Part shown: positions 1-8,310 of the stretch, piece after piece
How the letters are laid out: every line of letters starts with the position of its first letter
Position numbering within the stretch: position 1 is the stretch's first letter
Origin: Paracoccus kondratievae
Lineage (GTDB): Bacteria > Pseudomonadota > Alphaproteobacteria > Rhodobacterales > Rhodobacteraceae
Length of the DNA: 64,000 bases
Direction: 5' to 3'
NCBI RefSeq assembly: GCF_009301415.1
Contig: NZ_CP045072.1
Span: 1,665,001 to 1,729,000, forward strand
The notes under the pieces: model-generated
Told to the model about the DNA's origin: nothing
What the model saw: the letters and a program-made list of their open reading frames with translations, nothing else
The model's database searches: none
Program-made: the position numbers and the translations under genes

Positions 1-1
1 T

Positions 2-457
2 CCGCTGGGCCTTCAAGGCGTTTCGAGCGTCGTGGACGCCGCAGCCACCTATGTTGACGAAGGCGTTGATTTCGTCACGGATGTGGCCCAGACCACCGTC
101 GATGGCGCCAAAGATGCCATCACCTGGTCGCAAGGTGGCATTGAGGCCATCGTTTCTCTGGATGTCCGGGCTATTGCCGACGAGGTCTCGGAATTCCTGG
201 GGCAGGCCGAAGTGCTGGCCGACAACCTGATCAACAACGACTTTTTCGAATTCGTTGCAGATGTGGTTACGACCAACTCCGAGATCGCCTCGAATAACGG
301 TGAAGGCTTCATTGCAGAACTGGCTGATCTGATCATCAACACCACCAATACGGTGGACATCGCGGCATACGATGTCGCCGCAGATCTGGAAACCTTCATC
401 GGTGATACGCTGTTCGATACGATCAACGACTGGGTCGACGACCTGATCACCGCATAA
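2..457 (+). CDS. C-terminal fragment of an acidic uncharacterised protein (5' end outside window)
   Basis: The frame is open from the left edge without a stop, so this is the end of a longer gene. A GTG at 32 is internal rather than a convincing start, because no ribosome binding site precedes it. The visible 151 residues are rich in Asp, Glu, Ala, Val and Ile, with almost no basic residues, and look helical and soluble. There are no cysteines and no recognisable catalytic motif. A perfect 9-bp hairpin follows the stop. The next gene encodes an RTX/Hint protein, so a secreted or surface acidic protein is plausible, but I do not recognise the family. Confidence 0.6.
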   Translation, partial: PLGLQGVSSVVDAAATYVDEGVDFVTDVAQTTVDGAKDAITWSQGGIEAIVSLDVRAIADEVSEFLGQAEVLADNLINNDFFEFVADVVTTNSEIASNNGEGFIAELADLIINTTNTVDIAAYDVAADLETFIGDTLFDTINDWVDDLITA

Positions 458-486
458 AATACAGAAAATATTGATTTAAGTAACTT

Positions 487-509
487 GCCCGGTCGTTCTG
501 CGACCGGGC
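487..509 (+). terminator. Hairpin terminator after the left-edge gene
   Basis: A perfect 9-bp GC-rich stem (487-495 pairing with 501-509) with a 5-nt loop lies 30 bp after the stop of the upstream gene. The T-run after it is weak (cttgt), so termination efficiency is uncertain. Confidence 0.6.
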
Positions 510-561
510 CTTGTAGACAGTTGCTCCGCAGCGAGATTTTATTGGGGAGGATTTACCCTCG

Positions 562-2625
562 ATGCCGTATACCCTTACGTTGACGTCTGCACAAAACATT
601 GCGGTAGGGCCAACGACGGCTCAGCCAGACAGCAATTTCAGCCTGGCTGAAAGCTATAACTCAGCCCTCGATACCACAAAGATCATCTTCGATTCCCCGA
701 CCCAGACATTGGACGACATGGCGACCGGGGGTAATTACCGGCCAGGCTCCAACGGGCTGCAGAGGTACGAGAACTCTTCGGGGCAACAGATCAGCCTCGA
801 TCAGGTACAAACCGCCGATGTGGTCTATGGCGGTACTACTTATAACGATGTCAAGATCCTGATCGGCTACAAGGCCGAGGAAAACTGGGGCACGGCGTCC
901 AACGCAAACCATTCGGCACTGAACGCGGCAGATTTCAAGATGTACGCGATCTGGGCCGAGCTCCCCGCTCCCCAAGGCTGGCAGATCATCGGCTACACCT
1001 CGACTGGACTGTCGATCGAGGAAGCGACCCGGATCGCACCAGGCGCTGACGGCACTGGCTCGCCGGACGCCGATGACGGCATCACCGCCGACACCTTCGA
1101 ACAAGGCCCGGACGGTATCGTCGAAGGCACCGCGGGCAATGATCTTATCGATACGGCCTATACCGGCGACCCCGAAGGAGACATGGTCGACGCCAATGAC
1201 AACACCGGTGAGGCAGGCGGCGTGCCCGGCTCCAATGACGATGTCATTCAGGGTTTCGGAGGCAATGACTCGATTCTCGCCGGTGCCGGCAATGACACTG
1301 TTTATGCCGGTGATGGCGCGGATAGTGTCAATGGCGGGGATGGCGACGATCTGATCTATGCCTATGGCGATACGATCAACGGAAGCGATGACGGCGCTGC
1401 TGACCATATTGATGGCGGCGCGGGCAACGATACCATTTATGGCGGCGGCGGGGCCGACACCCTCTCTGGCGGAGACGGAAACGACCTGGTTCATGGCGGG
1501 GATGGCGACGATGCCCTGCTCGGAGGAGCCGATAACGGCAACGACACCCTTTACGGGGAAGCAGGGAACGATGTACTTTCTGGCGAAGGCGGCAACGACT
1601 TTCTGGATGGCGGAGAAGGGAATGATACCCTTATCTCGCATTCCGGGAATGATACGCTGACCGGTGGCGAGGGTTTCGACACCTTCCATGTCGTTGATGT
1701 GGCCCATGAATCCGTATTGATCACAGATTTCAATACGGGCACAGGTCAGAATATCAACGACGGCGATCAGACCAACAACGACCTTGTCGATCTGAGCGCC
1801 TATTACAATCAGGAAAACCTTGACGCCTATAACACCGCGCACGGTACCGACTATAAGAACCCGCTGCAATGGATGCGGGCGGATCAGGCCGATGATGGCG
1901 TGCTTAATATGCTGGACGGCCAGAATGGCCTGCCCAACCTCAACCTGACGCTGGAAAACGGAGGCAGCCCCGTTGCGGCCGAGGACCTGACATTCGACAA
2001 TACCAATGTCGTCTGCTTTAGCCGTGGCACGCTGATCTCAACTGATCGAGGCAACCGGCCCATTGAGGACTTACAGGCAGATGATCTGATCAAGACCGCC
2101 GACAATGGCTTGCAGCCGATCCGCTGGATTGGGTCGGTCAGGCTTGATGCCCTGGCGCTTGAAAGTAATCCGAAGCTGCGCCCGATCCGCATCCGGGCCG
2201 GGGCGCTGGGTCAGGGAACACCGTCTTCGGATCTGCTGGTATCGCCTCAGCACCGCATACTCGTGCGCTCGCGTATCGCATTAAGCATGTTCGGTGCGCT
2301 TGAGGTTCTCGTCGCCGCCAAGCAGCTGTTGCAGCTTGACGGCATCGATATCGCCACCGATCTGGAAGAGGTCGAATACTTCCACATGCTCTTTGACCGG
2401 CATGAGGTCGTGAACTCGAACGGCGCTCTGACAGAGTCGCTTTACACCGGCCCGCAAGCACTTCTTTCGGTCGGCGAGGCGGCACGGGAAGAAATCTTTA
2501 CCCTGTTCCCCCAGCTGCTCGAGGAAGGGTTCGAACCCGAACCCGCGCGTCCCCTGCCCTCGGGTCGCAGAGCGCGTAAACTCGCCGTCCGCCATTTGCA
2601 AAACCGGCGTCCGCTCGTCCGGTGA
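562..2625 (+). CDS. RTX calcium-binding protein with C-terminal Hint domain
   Basis: 687 residues, started at ATG 562 because GGGGAGG lies at 544-550. Residues 1-180 form an unrecognised N-terminal region. Residues about 188-375 hold irregular RTX nonapeptides (GGxGNDxLx type) that bind calcium and fold as a beta-roll after secretion. Residues about 484-625 form a Hint (hedgehog/intein, Hint_2-like) domain: nucleophile-position Cys485 in VVCFSRGTL, then a conserved SPQHRIL block near 561-567. RTX plus Hint is a familiar secreted architecture in Rhodobacterales. There is no N-terminal signal peptide, which fits type I secretion, but no type I exporter is in the window. The basic tail after residue 665 is unusual for an acidic RTX protein. 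Whether the Hint domain self-cleaves is not known. Confidence 0.88.
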   Translation: MPYTLTLTSAQNIAVGPTTAQPDSNFSLAESYNSALDTTKIIFDSPTQTLDDMATGGNYRPGSNGLQRYENSSGQQISLDQVQTADVVYGGTTYNDVKILIGYKAEENWGTASNANHSALNAADFKMYAIWAELPAPQGWQIIGYTSTGLSIEEATRIAPGADGTGSPDADDGITADTFEQGPDGIVEGTAGNDLIDTAYTGDPEGDMVDANDNTGEAGGVPGSNDDVIQGFGGNDSILAGAGNDTVYAGDGADSVNGGDGDDLIYAYGDTINGSDDGAADHIDGGAGNDTIYGGGGADTLSGGDGNDLVHGGDGDDALLGGADNGNDTLYGEAGNDVLSGEGGNDFLDGGEGNDTLISHSGNDTLTGGEGFDTFHVVDVAHESVLITDFNTGTGQNINDGDQTNNDLVDLSAYYNQENLDAYNTAHGTDYKNPLQWMRADQADDGVLNMLDGQNGLPNLNLTLENGGSPVAAEDLTFDNTNVVCFSRGTLISTDRGNRPIEDLQADDLIKTADNGLQPIRWIGSVRLDALALESNPKLRPIRIRAGALGQGTPSSDLLVSPQHRILVRSRIALSMFGALEVLVAAKQLLQLDGIDIATDLEEVEYFHMLFDRHEVVNSNGALTESLYTGPQALLSVGEAAREEIFTLFPQLLEEGFEPEPARPLPSGRRARKLAVRHLQNRRPLVR

Positions 2626-2877
2626 AAAGAGGCAGGCCCGTAAATCAGCAAAGGGCTAAAAGCATCATTGATCCTGTTGAAGATCATGCCACCCCCTTTG
2701 CAGCATACGGGCCGCCACCCCAGCATTGATGGCATCCCGGCAGGAGGTTCAAAAAAATTTTCCGCCATTTAGAACCAAGACCACAAAATCGGTGAGCAAT
2801 CATTCATAAGCCTGAATAGTTCACCCTAAGCTTGTGGGTTAACGAGTAACTTGGTTCCCATACTTTGGAGACAGCCA

Positions 2878-3144
2878 ATGGATAAATGGAGTCACACTCT
2901 GGTATCGAATTCAGAATGGAGTGAACTTGTCGCCATTTATATGCACTCCGACCGTCACCGCCTCTGGTATGATTCAGGGCATGCAGACGGCCGGCAAGAG
3001 GCCCTAAAGGACGTTTCTCAGATCATCTCTGCAACCTCAGAAATGGTTTCTGAAGGAGAAGCCCGAAACATTCTTAAAAGCCTTGCATCAATTATCACCC
3101 TATTGGCGCTTGACGCAAAATCTGACCTTAACATTCTCAGCTAA
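2878..3144 (+). CDS. Small hypothetical protein (88 aa)
   Basis: The start was set at ATG 2878 because GGAG at 2867-2870 is well spaced. A TTG at 2851 would add nine residues without a binding site. The protein is soluble, with mixed charge and a central YDSGHADGRQEA stretch followed by helical segments. There is no signal peptide or membrane segment. I do not recognise a family. It sits alone between the RTX/Hint gene and the lipoprotein gene, in DNA more AT-rich than its neighbours, which may indicate acquired sequence. Confidence 0.55.
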   Translation: MDKWSHTLVSNSEWSELVAIYMHSDRHRLWYDSGHADGRQEALKDVSQIISATSEMVSEGEARNILKSLASIITLLALDAKSDLNILS

Positions 3145-3446
3145 TCCTGTGAGCGAAATTAAGCTCTGATCTCGCTCATACGAATAACTTCTGCCATTTA
3201 TGATTTTGGAAAGTTTCTTCTGGCATTTCAGTGCTTCTGGCTGCGGAAACCTCATCAAGAGCTACATGACGTCAGATCATTAACCTTTGAATACCTCTGA
3301 TTCCATCATTAAGTTCGTTCAGAATATCCGCAGCATAATACTTTGATATCTCTTGATAAATCTGCTGCCATTCAGGACGGAAATACCCAAAAAATCACGA
3401 CAACCCTCTTCACCTCGTTGAAATAAGCAAGGAAAGGAAATCAAAC
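3145..3446. other. AT-rich intergenic region
   Basis: About 300 bp without a supported gene. An imperfect terminator-like stem (tgagcga at 3150-3156 with tcgctca at 3172-3178, 15-nt loop) follows the 88-aa gene. The remainder is AT-rich and should carry the promoter of the lipoprotein-lectin pair, but no clear -35/-10 pair can be picked. Confidence 0.4.
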
Positions 3447-3725
3447 ATGAAAATTCTTCTTCCCATCTCGGCACTTCTGTTGCTCACCGCCTGCTCTATC
3501 GACCCTAAAGATTATGAAAGCCAACCGGTGACAGTACAGACTGCTGCTGGCCCGGTAGTCTGTCAGCTTTACACCAAAAACATTGTTCGCTGGGATCGCG
3601 CCATCACACGCCCGGACAATATGAGTGTCGAGACTGCAGATCAGATCTGCGTTAATGAAGGTCTGCGTCAAAGGGATGGATCAGAAAAACCCGCAGCTGC
3701 TTCAGAGCAAGCCGCAGCCCTTTGA
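3447..3725 (+). CDS. Small predicted lipoprotein
   Basis: 92 residues. The N-terminus is a classic type II signal peptide: Lys, a run of Ile/Leu/Ala, then the lipobox LTAC with the acylated Cys at residue 16. The mature part is about 76 residues with two further cysteines (near VVCQLY and QICVNE) that could form a disulfide, and an Ala/Glu-rich tail. A purine-rich GGAAAGGA lies upstream of the ATG. Its stop is 14 bp before the lectin start, so the two are probably cotranscribed. The role is unknown; an outer-membrane or periplasmic anchor is likely. Confidence 0.75.
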   Translation: MKILLPISALLLLTACSIDPKDYESQPVTVQTAAGPVVCQLYTKNIVRWDRAITRPDNMSVETADQICVNEGLRQRDGSEKPAAASEQAAAL

Positions 3726-3739
3726 GTAAGGATGTCGAG

Positions 3740-4174
3740 ATGTCAGGTTTTGGGCAATCTGGCTCAGTAGTTTCTGTTTCCAATCAAATGTCAGACGAAT
3801 CCTCTGTTTCTTTTTCCCAAAACCTGGTCTGGATCGACAGCCTGCAGTTAATCACCGCCTCGGGCGAGCTGTTTAATCATGTGGACGCCAGCCTGCCCAT
3901 GTGGGCAGGCAGCGGCGACCGCATCGTGCGGGTCAGAGCAACCTTTACAGTGCCATTTTCGGACACACCCTGCGTCAACGTAGGGTTAAATGGCCTTGAT
4001 GCCGCACATGATCAGAACCTGCGATTCCGATTGGATACGGTTGATGTGACGCCCTTCGGCTTTGTCATCGAGTTTGTGACATGGGGGGATACGCATATCG
4101 CCAGGGCTTGCGTAAGCTGGCAAGCCATCGGTTCGTCAGCAGGAAGGCAGAAGACCCGGCGGAAACAGGACTGA
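3740..4174 (+). CDS. H-type lectin domain protein
   Basis: 144 residues, started at ATG 3740 with AAGGA at 3728-3732; a TTG at 3722 is a poorer alternative. The C-terminal two thirds match the H-type lectin fold (the Helix pomatia agglutinin / discoidin C-terminal type): a VRATFTVPF strand, VNVGLNGLDA, then FGFVIEFVTWGDT and ARACVSWQAIG at the end, typical of this six-strand sandwich that binds GalNAc-like sugars. No signal peptide is visible. It follows the lipoprotein gene closely, so a surface or secreted carbohydrate-binding role is plausible. The short basic tail after the lectin domain is not part of the fold. Sugar specificity cannot be read from the sequence. Confidence 0.78.
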   Translation: MSGFGQSGSVVSVSNQMSDESSVSFSQNLVWIDSLQLITASGELFNHVDASLPMWAGSGDRIVRVRATFTVPFSDTPCVNVGLNGLDAAHDQNLRFRLDTVDVTPFGFVIEFVTWGDTHIARACVSWQAIGSSAGRQKTRRKQD

Positions 4175-4500
4175 CTTTGCGTCTTGTTTCCCATGCTGCG
4201 GGCTTATTACCCTTGACCTGATGCCCCCTTGCTCTCGATGAAACTGAACAACTGCCGGCCAAATTTTCCTGATCTCAAGAACAGCCCTCGGCTGGCAACC
4301 CGCTATGACAAAACCGCAGCCAGATTCCCCGGCGGCGTCGGCATAGCATCCATCAGGCTATGGATCCGCCAGTTGGCAACATGAACTAGCCTCAGGCTTG
4401 ATTCTCGGCAAATCCCAAGCATCGCTGATTTTAAGCAAATCTTCTTGGCCCCGCCCGGCGGCTCGGATAGGGTCGCGCCGGAATCCGAACCCAGGAGCAT
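4175..4500. other. Intergenic region before the DUF4170-waaA-lpxK operon
   Basis: About 325 bp between the lectin gene and the lipid A operon. I see no supported gene. Short open frames here lack ribosome binding sites and coding bias. It presumably holds the operon promoter. Confidence 0.4.
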
Positions 4501-4749
4501 ATGATGGCACAGCGCCTTCACCTTGTATTCGGTGGCGAACTTGTCGATCCCACCCGCACCGAGTTTCGCAACACCAAAGACATTCATATCGTCGGTATTT
4601 TCCCGAACTATGCCGAAGCTCATGCCGCATGGAAGGCCGAGGCACAGCGCACGGTGGACAGCGCCCATACGCGTTATTTCATCGCCCATCTTCATCGTCT
4701 GCGTGATGAGGAACGCGAGGTCAGCCCGACCGAGGAACTGGGCAGCTAA
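4501..4749 (+). CDS. DUF4170 domain protein
   Basis: 82 residues starting at a double ATG (4501/4504) with GGAG at 4494-4497. It resembles the small DUF4170 proteins of alphaproteobacteria: RLHLVFGGEL at the N-terminus, an IVGIFPNYAEAHAAWKA block and a YFIAHLHRL segment. The function is unknown. In Rhodobacterales it is commonly encoded immediately upstream of Kdo transferase and lpxK, exactly as here (17 bp before waaA), which suggests a link to lipid A/LPS assembly by context only. Confidence 0.8.
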   Translation: MMAQRLHLVFGGELVDPTRTEFRNTKDIHIVGIFPNYAEAHAAWKAEAQRTVDSAHTRYFIAHLHRLRDEEREVSPTEELGS

Positions 4750-4766
4750 GCCCGCTTTCTGTCACG

Positions 4767-5999
4767 ATGCCCCCTTCGGACGCGCCCGCATCTCTGGCTC
4801 TCTGGTTGCACCTGCGCCGGCGCGCCGTGCTTTCCGGCGGGCCGGGCGCGCCCGTCGCGATCCCTGCCGGGACCGGGCCGCTGCTGATCGTGTATCTTTC
4901 GGCCCAAGGGGATGAGGCATCCCGCCTTACTGCCCTGATCGAGGCATTGCAGTCGCGCCGGCCGGAACTGCGGGTGGTACTGACTGGCGCGCGCCTACCC
5001 CTTGACGCGCTGCCGGGTGGGATTGCCACCGCCACGCTGCCGCTGCCACAAGACCCGTCAGCCGCGCGCGAGGTGGTCCGGACATTACAGCCGCGCGCAC
5101 TGCTGATTCTTGGCGACGATCTGCCCGCCGCGCTGATCACCGCCATGGCTGAACAGCACCTGCCTGCGATCCTGTGCGAGGCGCGACTGGTCACCTATAA
5201 CCGCCGCCACTCATGGCGTGGGGCGGTCATTCGCGGGTTGATCGGCCGGATCAGCCACATCCTCGCCCCCGATCCGACCGCCGCCGCCGCCGCGCGCCAG
5301 CTTGGCGCAGCGCCCGAGCGGATCGAGCTGACCGGTCCGATCACCGAGACCCGGCCCCCGCTTTCAGCAAATGAGGCCGAGCGACGCGCGCTGGCTCAGA
5401 TCCTTGCCGGCCGCCATGTCTGGCTGGCTGCCTGCCCGACCCTGCCCGAGGCCACGGCCGCACTCGCCGCCCATCAGGCTGCGCTGCATCACAACCACCG
5501 CGCCCTTCTGATCATCGCCGGCCTGCCGCCAGAGCTCGTCCCCGAGATCCATGTCGCGGCCGGGGCACTTGGCCTTGCCGCCGTGCTGCGCACGGATGAC
5601 GATGACCCCTCGCCCGATGATCATGTGCTGATCGCGGACGATCCTTATGAAATGGGGCTGTGGTATCGGCTTGCGCCGGTGTCGTTTCTGGGGGGAACGC
5701 TGCTGCCCGGTCCGGGCCTTTCGCCACGTCACCCGTTCGAGCCTGCTGCACTTGGCTCGGCCATTATCCATGGCCCGATCACCGGGGCGCACGCCCCGGA
5801 ATGGGTCCAGCTGGACGGGGCATCGGCCGCGCGGCTTGTTACTGACACGGCCGGACTGACCCGGGCCGTTGCAGATCTGTCCGCCCCCGATCAGGCGGCG
5901 GTTCTGGCCGGCAATGCATGGTCGGTCAGCACCGGCGGGGCGGCTGCCCTGCACCGCATCGCCGAGACCGTCCTGACCGCCATGGAGCCCACAAAATGA
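4767..5999 (+). CDS. waaA: 3-deoxy-D-manno-octulosonic acid (Kdo) transferase
   Basis: 410 residues, in the range for WaaA/KdtA, the inner-membrane-associated GT30 enzyme that moves Kdo from CMP-Kdo to lipid IVA. The N-terminal half shows the acceptor-side Rossmann domain. The C-terminal half has the GT-B donor-binding signature [20 protein letters not shown] followed by [10 protein letters not shown], diagnostic of the family. The N-terminus lacks an obvious transmembrane anchor and is somewhat divergent. The stop overlaps the lpxK start (ATGA at 5996-5999), so the two are translationally coupled. Confidence 0.85.
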   Translation: MPPSDAPASLALWLHLRRRAVLSGGPGAPVAIPAGTGPLLIVYLSAQGDEASRLTALIEALQSRRPELRVVLTGARLPLDALPGGIATATLPLPQDPSAAREVVRTLQPRALLILGDDLPAALITAMAEQHLPAILCEARLVTYNRRHSWRGAVIRGLIGRISHILAPDPTAAAAARQLGAAPERIELTGPITETRPPLSANEAERRALAQILAGRHVWLAACPTLPEATAALAAHQAALHHNHRALLIIAGLPPELVPEIHVAAGALGLAAVLRTDDDDPSPDDHVLIADDPYEMGLWYRLAPVSFLGGTLLPGPGLSPRHPFEPAALGSAIIHGPITGAHAPEWVQLDGASAARLVTDTAGLTRAVADLSAPDQAAVLAGNAWSVSTGGAAALHRIAETVLTAMEPTK

Positions 6000-6985
6000 G
6001 CCGCCGCGCGCCCGATTTCTGGTTCCGCCGCCCCGGTCTGGGCGCGCGGCTGCTGTCGCCGCTGGGCGCGCTTTATGCCGCCGCCACCGCACGCCGTCTG
6101 TCGCGCGGCACAAGGGCAAAGGTCGGCGTTCCGGTGATCTGCGTCGGCAATCTGAACGCGGGCGGAACCGGCAAGACGCCGACCGCCATCATGCTGGCCC
6201 AGCTTTTGCAAGAGCGGGGCGTTGCCGTGCATATCGTTTCGCGCGGGTATGGCGGTCGCGAAAAAGGGCCGCTGCGCGTCGAAGAAGCCCGCCACAGGGC
6301 AGATCAGGTCGGGGATGAACCGCTGTTGATGGCAGCCTTCGCGCCGGTCTGGGTGGCCAATGCCCGGCTGGCCGGAGCGCAGGAGGCGGTCGCGGCGGGC
6401 GCTCAGGCGATCCTGCTTGACGACGGGTTTCAGGACCCGGCTCTTGCCCATGATCTGGCGATAGTGGTCGTCGACGCGGCCAAGGGCTTTGGCAACGGGC
6501 TTTGCCTGCCTGCCGGTCCCTTGCGTGAACCGGTCGATCGCGGCCTCGCGCGCGCGGATATGCTGCTGTCGATCGGAGATCCCGACGCACAGGCCCGCTT
6601 TACCGAAACCTGGGGACCGCGGCTGCCCCTGCCGCACCTCAGCGGATGGCTCGCACCTTTGCAGACGGGAATGGACTGGCAGGATTTGCGGGTGCTGGCC
6701 TTTGCCGGTATCGGCCACCCCGAAAAATTCTTTGCCACCCTGCGCAGCCTTGGCGCCGATGTGGTTCGTGCCGAGGCGCTTGAAGATCACCAGCCCTTTA
6801 CCCCCCAGCTTCTGACCCGGCTCGAAACCGAGGCCCGGCTGACGGGGACGCAGATGGTGACAACGGAAAAGGACGCTGTGCGACTGCCACGCAGGTTCCG
6901 CCACAAGGTGCTGGCCCTGCCGGTGCGGCTGCAACTGACCGATAGTTCGCCCCTGACCCAGCGGCTGCAGGCGCTTGGCCTGTAG
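5996..6985 (+). CDS. lpxK: Tetraacyldisaccharide 4'-kinase
   Basis: 329 residues beginning at ATG 5996, inside the waaA stop; an upstream in-frame extension overlaps waaA and was discarded. LpxK phosphorylates the 4' position of the lipid A disaccharide at the inner membrane. The P-loop is clear ([12 protein letters not shown], around residues 48-59), followed by the family block VSRGYGGR and the DDGFQD motif near residues 142-147 used in catalysis. It forms an operon with the DUF4170 gene and waaA. A GC-rich hairpin immediately follows the stop. Confidence 0.93.
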   Translation: MSRRAPDFWFRRPGLGARLLSPLGALYAAATARRLSRGTRAKVGVPVICVGNLNAGGTGKTPTAIMLAQLLQERGVAVHIVSRGYGGREKGPLRVEEARHRADQVGDEPLLMAAFAPVWVANARLAGAQEAVAAGAQAILLDDGFQDPALAHDLAIVVVDAAKGFGNGLCLPAGPLREPVDRGLARADMLLSIGDPDAQARFTETWGPRLPLPHLSGWLAPLQTGMDWQDLRVLAFAGIGHPEKFFATLRSLGADVVRAEALEDHQPFTPQLLTRLETEARLTGTQMVTTEKDAVRLPRRFRHKVLALPVRLQLTDSSPLTQRLQALGL

Positions 6986-7013
6986 GGCAGCCCCGACCGC
7001 AGCCGGGGCCGCC
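6986..7013. terminator. Bidirectional hairpin between lpxK and the DsbA-like gene
   Basis: An interrupted 9-bp GC stem (6986-6995 with 7004-7013) sits between two convergent genes that end at 6985 and 7024. Position and symmetry suggest it ends transcription from both sides. No strong T-run is present. Confidence 0.6.
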
Positions 7014-7023
7014 CTGGGCTGGC

Positions 7024-7695
7024 TCAGCCCTTGTTTTCAGCCTCGGCCAGCTTGGCGTCGATGATCTTTTTCAGATCGTCCCAAGGCTGGTTTTGAACCT
7101 TTTCACCGGCAATGATGAAGGTCGGCGTGCCTTCGACCTTGTCGGCGGTGGCGTTGGTCTGGAAGGTCGTGACCAGATCGGCCACCTTTTGCTTGTCGTT
7201 CCAGCAGGTATCCATCTGCTCATCGGTCATGCCGGCCTTGGCACCGATCTTGCGCAGGTTGGCGGCAATCTCGTCGCCCGACTTGGCATTCAGCCAGTTT
7301 TTCTGATCGTCAAAGATCAGGTCCGAGACGGCATAATATTTGTCGTCTCCGCCACAGCGGGCAAGGATCCCCGCCCACAGCCCGACCGCATCGAAATAAA
7401 CATCGCGCTGGATAAAGCGAACCTTGCCGGTATCGACATATTCGGCCTTCAGCCTGGGCCAGTTACCTTCGTGAAAGGCCGCGCAATGGCTGCAGGTAAA
7501 GCTGGCATATTCGATGATCGTGACCGGGGCATCCTCCTGACCCAGGACGATATCGGGCAGGACCTTGCCTTCAGGCATCTGTTCGGCGGCCTGAGCGTTT
7601 TCAGCAGGTTGCGCCTCTTGCGCCAAAGCAGGCAGCGCGGAAAGGGTCAGCGCGGCCGTGGCGGCGGCAATCAGAGAGCGGCGGTGCAGCATCAT
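7024..7695 (-). CDS. DsbA-family thiol:disulfide oxidoreductase
   Basis: 223 residues with an N-terminal signal peptide (basic LHRRSL, Ala/Leu core, cleavage after ALA near residue 25), so periplasmic. A thioredoxin-fold DsbA-type domain (Thioredoxin_4-like) follows: the active site is CSHC in ASFTCSHCAAFH, and the cis-Pro region is GTPTFIIAG near the C-terminus. It probably introduces or shuffles disulfides in secreted proteins. Two ATGs (7695 and 7692) are possible starts. The 7692 one forms an ATGA overlap with the DciA-like gene stop, so expression is coupled to that gene. This is a common neighbour pair in Rhodobacterales. Confidence 0.88.
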   Translation of the reverse strand: MMLHRRSLIAAATAALTLSALPALAQEAQPAENAQAAEQMPEGKVLPDIVLGQEDAPVTIIEYASFTCSHCAAFHEGNWPRLKAEYVDTGKVRFIQRDVYFDAVGLWAGILARCGGDDKYYAVSDLIFDDQKNWLNAKSGDEIAANLRKIGAKAGMTDEQMDTCWNDKQKVADLVTTFQTNATADKVEGTPTFIIAGEKVQNQPWDDLKKIIDAKLAEAENKG

Positions 7696-8234
7696 GGAGT
7701 GGCCTTTCGGTCGTTGGAGTCCCAGCGGGACAGGATGTTCAGCGCCATGCGCCTGACAGCGGCGGACAGCGCGGGGTTGTCAAAGCCCGCGGCGATCTCC
7801 TCGGCCTGGGCAAGTTGGGCCGGGTCCGGCGGGGCCGGAGCGTGGCGAGGAGCGGGGGTAAACTGCGCCTGCCCCTCGGCAAAGCCTAGCGGCGCCGTTT
7901 GGGTCAGCACGATGCGCGAGACGGCGTTGAACCCATAGCAGGCATTCACACGCTCGCGGATCTGGCCAAGCTGCATGTTGATCAGCGGCGCCTGAGCGCC
8001 CGGCACCAAAAGCGTCAGCGTCGCGCCAATACCCTTGCCATGGCTGATCTTGACCGGGCGGGTATGGGCGGCAATCCCTGGGCCGACCACTTCGGTCCAA
8101 TGGGTCAACAGTCGTGCGACGGCAAAGCCCCGGGTTTCACCCGCAGCCTTTACCCGCGACGCGACCAGCTGGGCGGCGGCCTCGAAGCCACGCATACGGC
8201 GGCGGGGCGGTAGCTCTGCTTTCTTCTGTGCCAT
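7692..8234 (-). CDS. DciA-like (DUF721) protein
   Basis: 180 residues from the ATG at 8234 (protein begins MAQKKAELPPRR). The open frame upstream of this reaches into the mutY promoter and was excluded. The DUF721/DciA domain covers roughly residues 10-110: a basic N-terminus, VVGPGIAAHTRPVKIS, then LTLLVPGAQAPLINMQ and RVNACYG. DciA is the ancestral loader of the replicative helicase DnaB in bacteria lacking DnaC. That role is known for the family and inferred here. The C-terminal 60 residues are Ala/Pro-rich and then helical. It diverges from mutY across about 75 bp. Confidence 0.82.
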   Translation of the reverse strand: MAQKKAELPPRRRMRGFEAAAQLVASRVKAAGETRGFAVARLLTHWTEVVGPGIAAHTRPVKISHGKGIGATLTLLVPGAQAPLINMQLGQIRERVNACYGFNAVSRIVLTQTAPLGFAEGQAQFTPAPRHAPAPPDPAQLAQAEEIAAGFDNPALSAAVRRMALNILSRWDSNDRKATP

Positions 8235-8310
8235 CGGGCGACCATATGGTTTATCTGCATCGCAGTCTGAACTGTGGCGCGTCCGGATACCAGAGAAACG
8301 AGGCTGAAAA

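Noticed and set aside
2851..2877. TTG start nine codons upstream of the 88-residue gene
   Set aside because: No ribosome binding site, whereas ATG 2878 has GGAG at the right distance.
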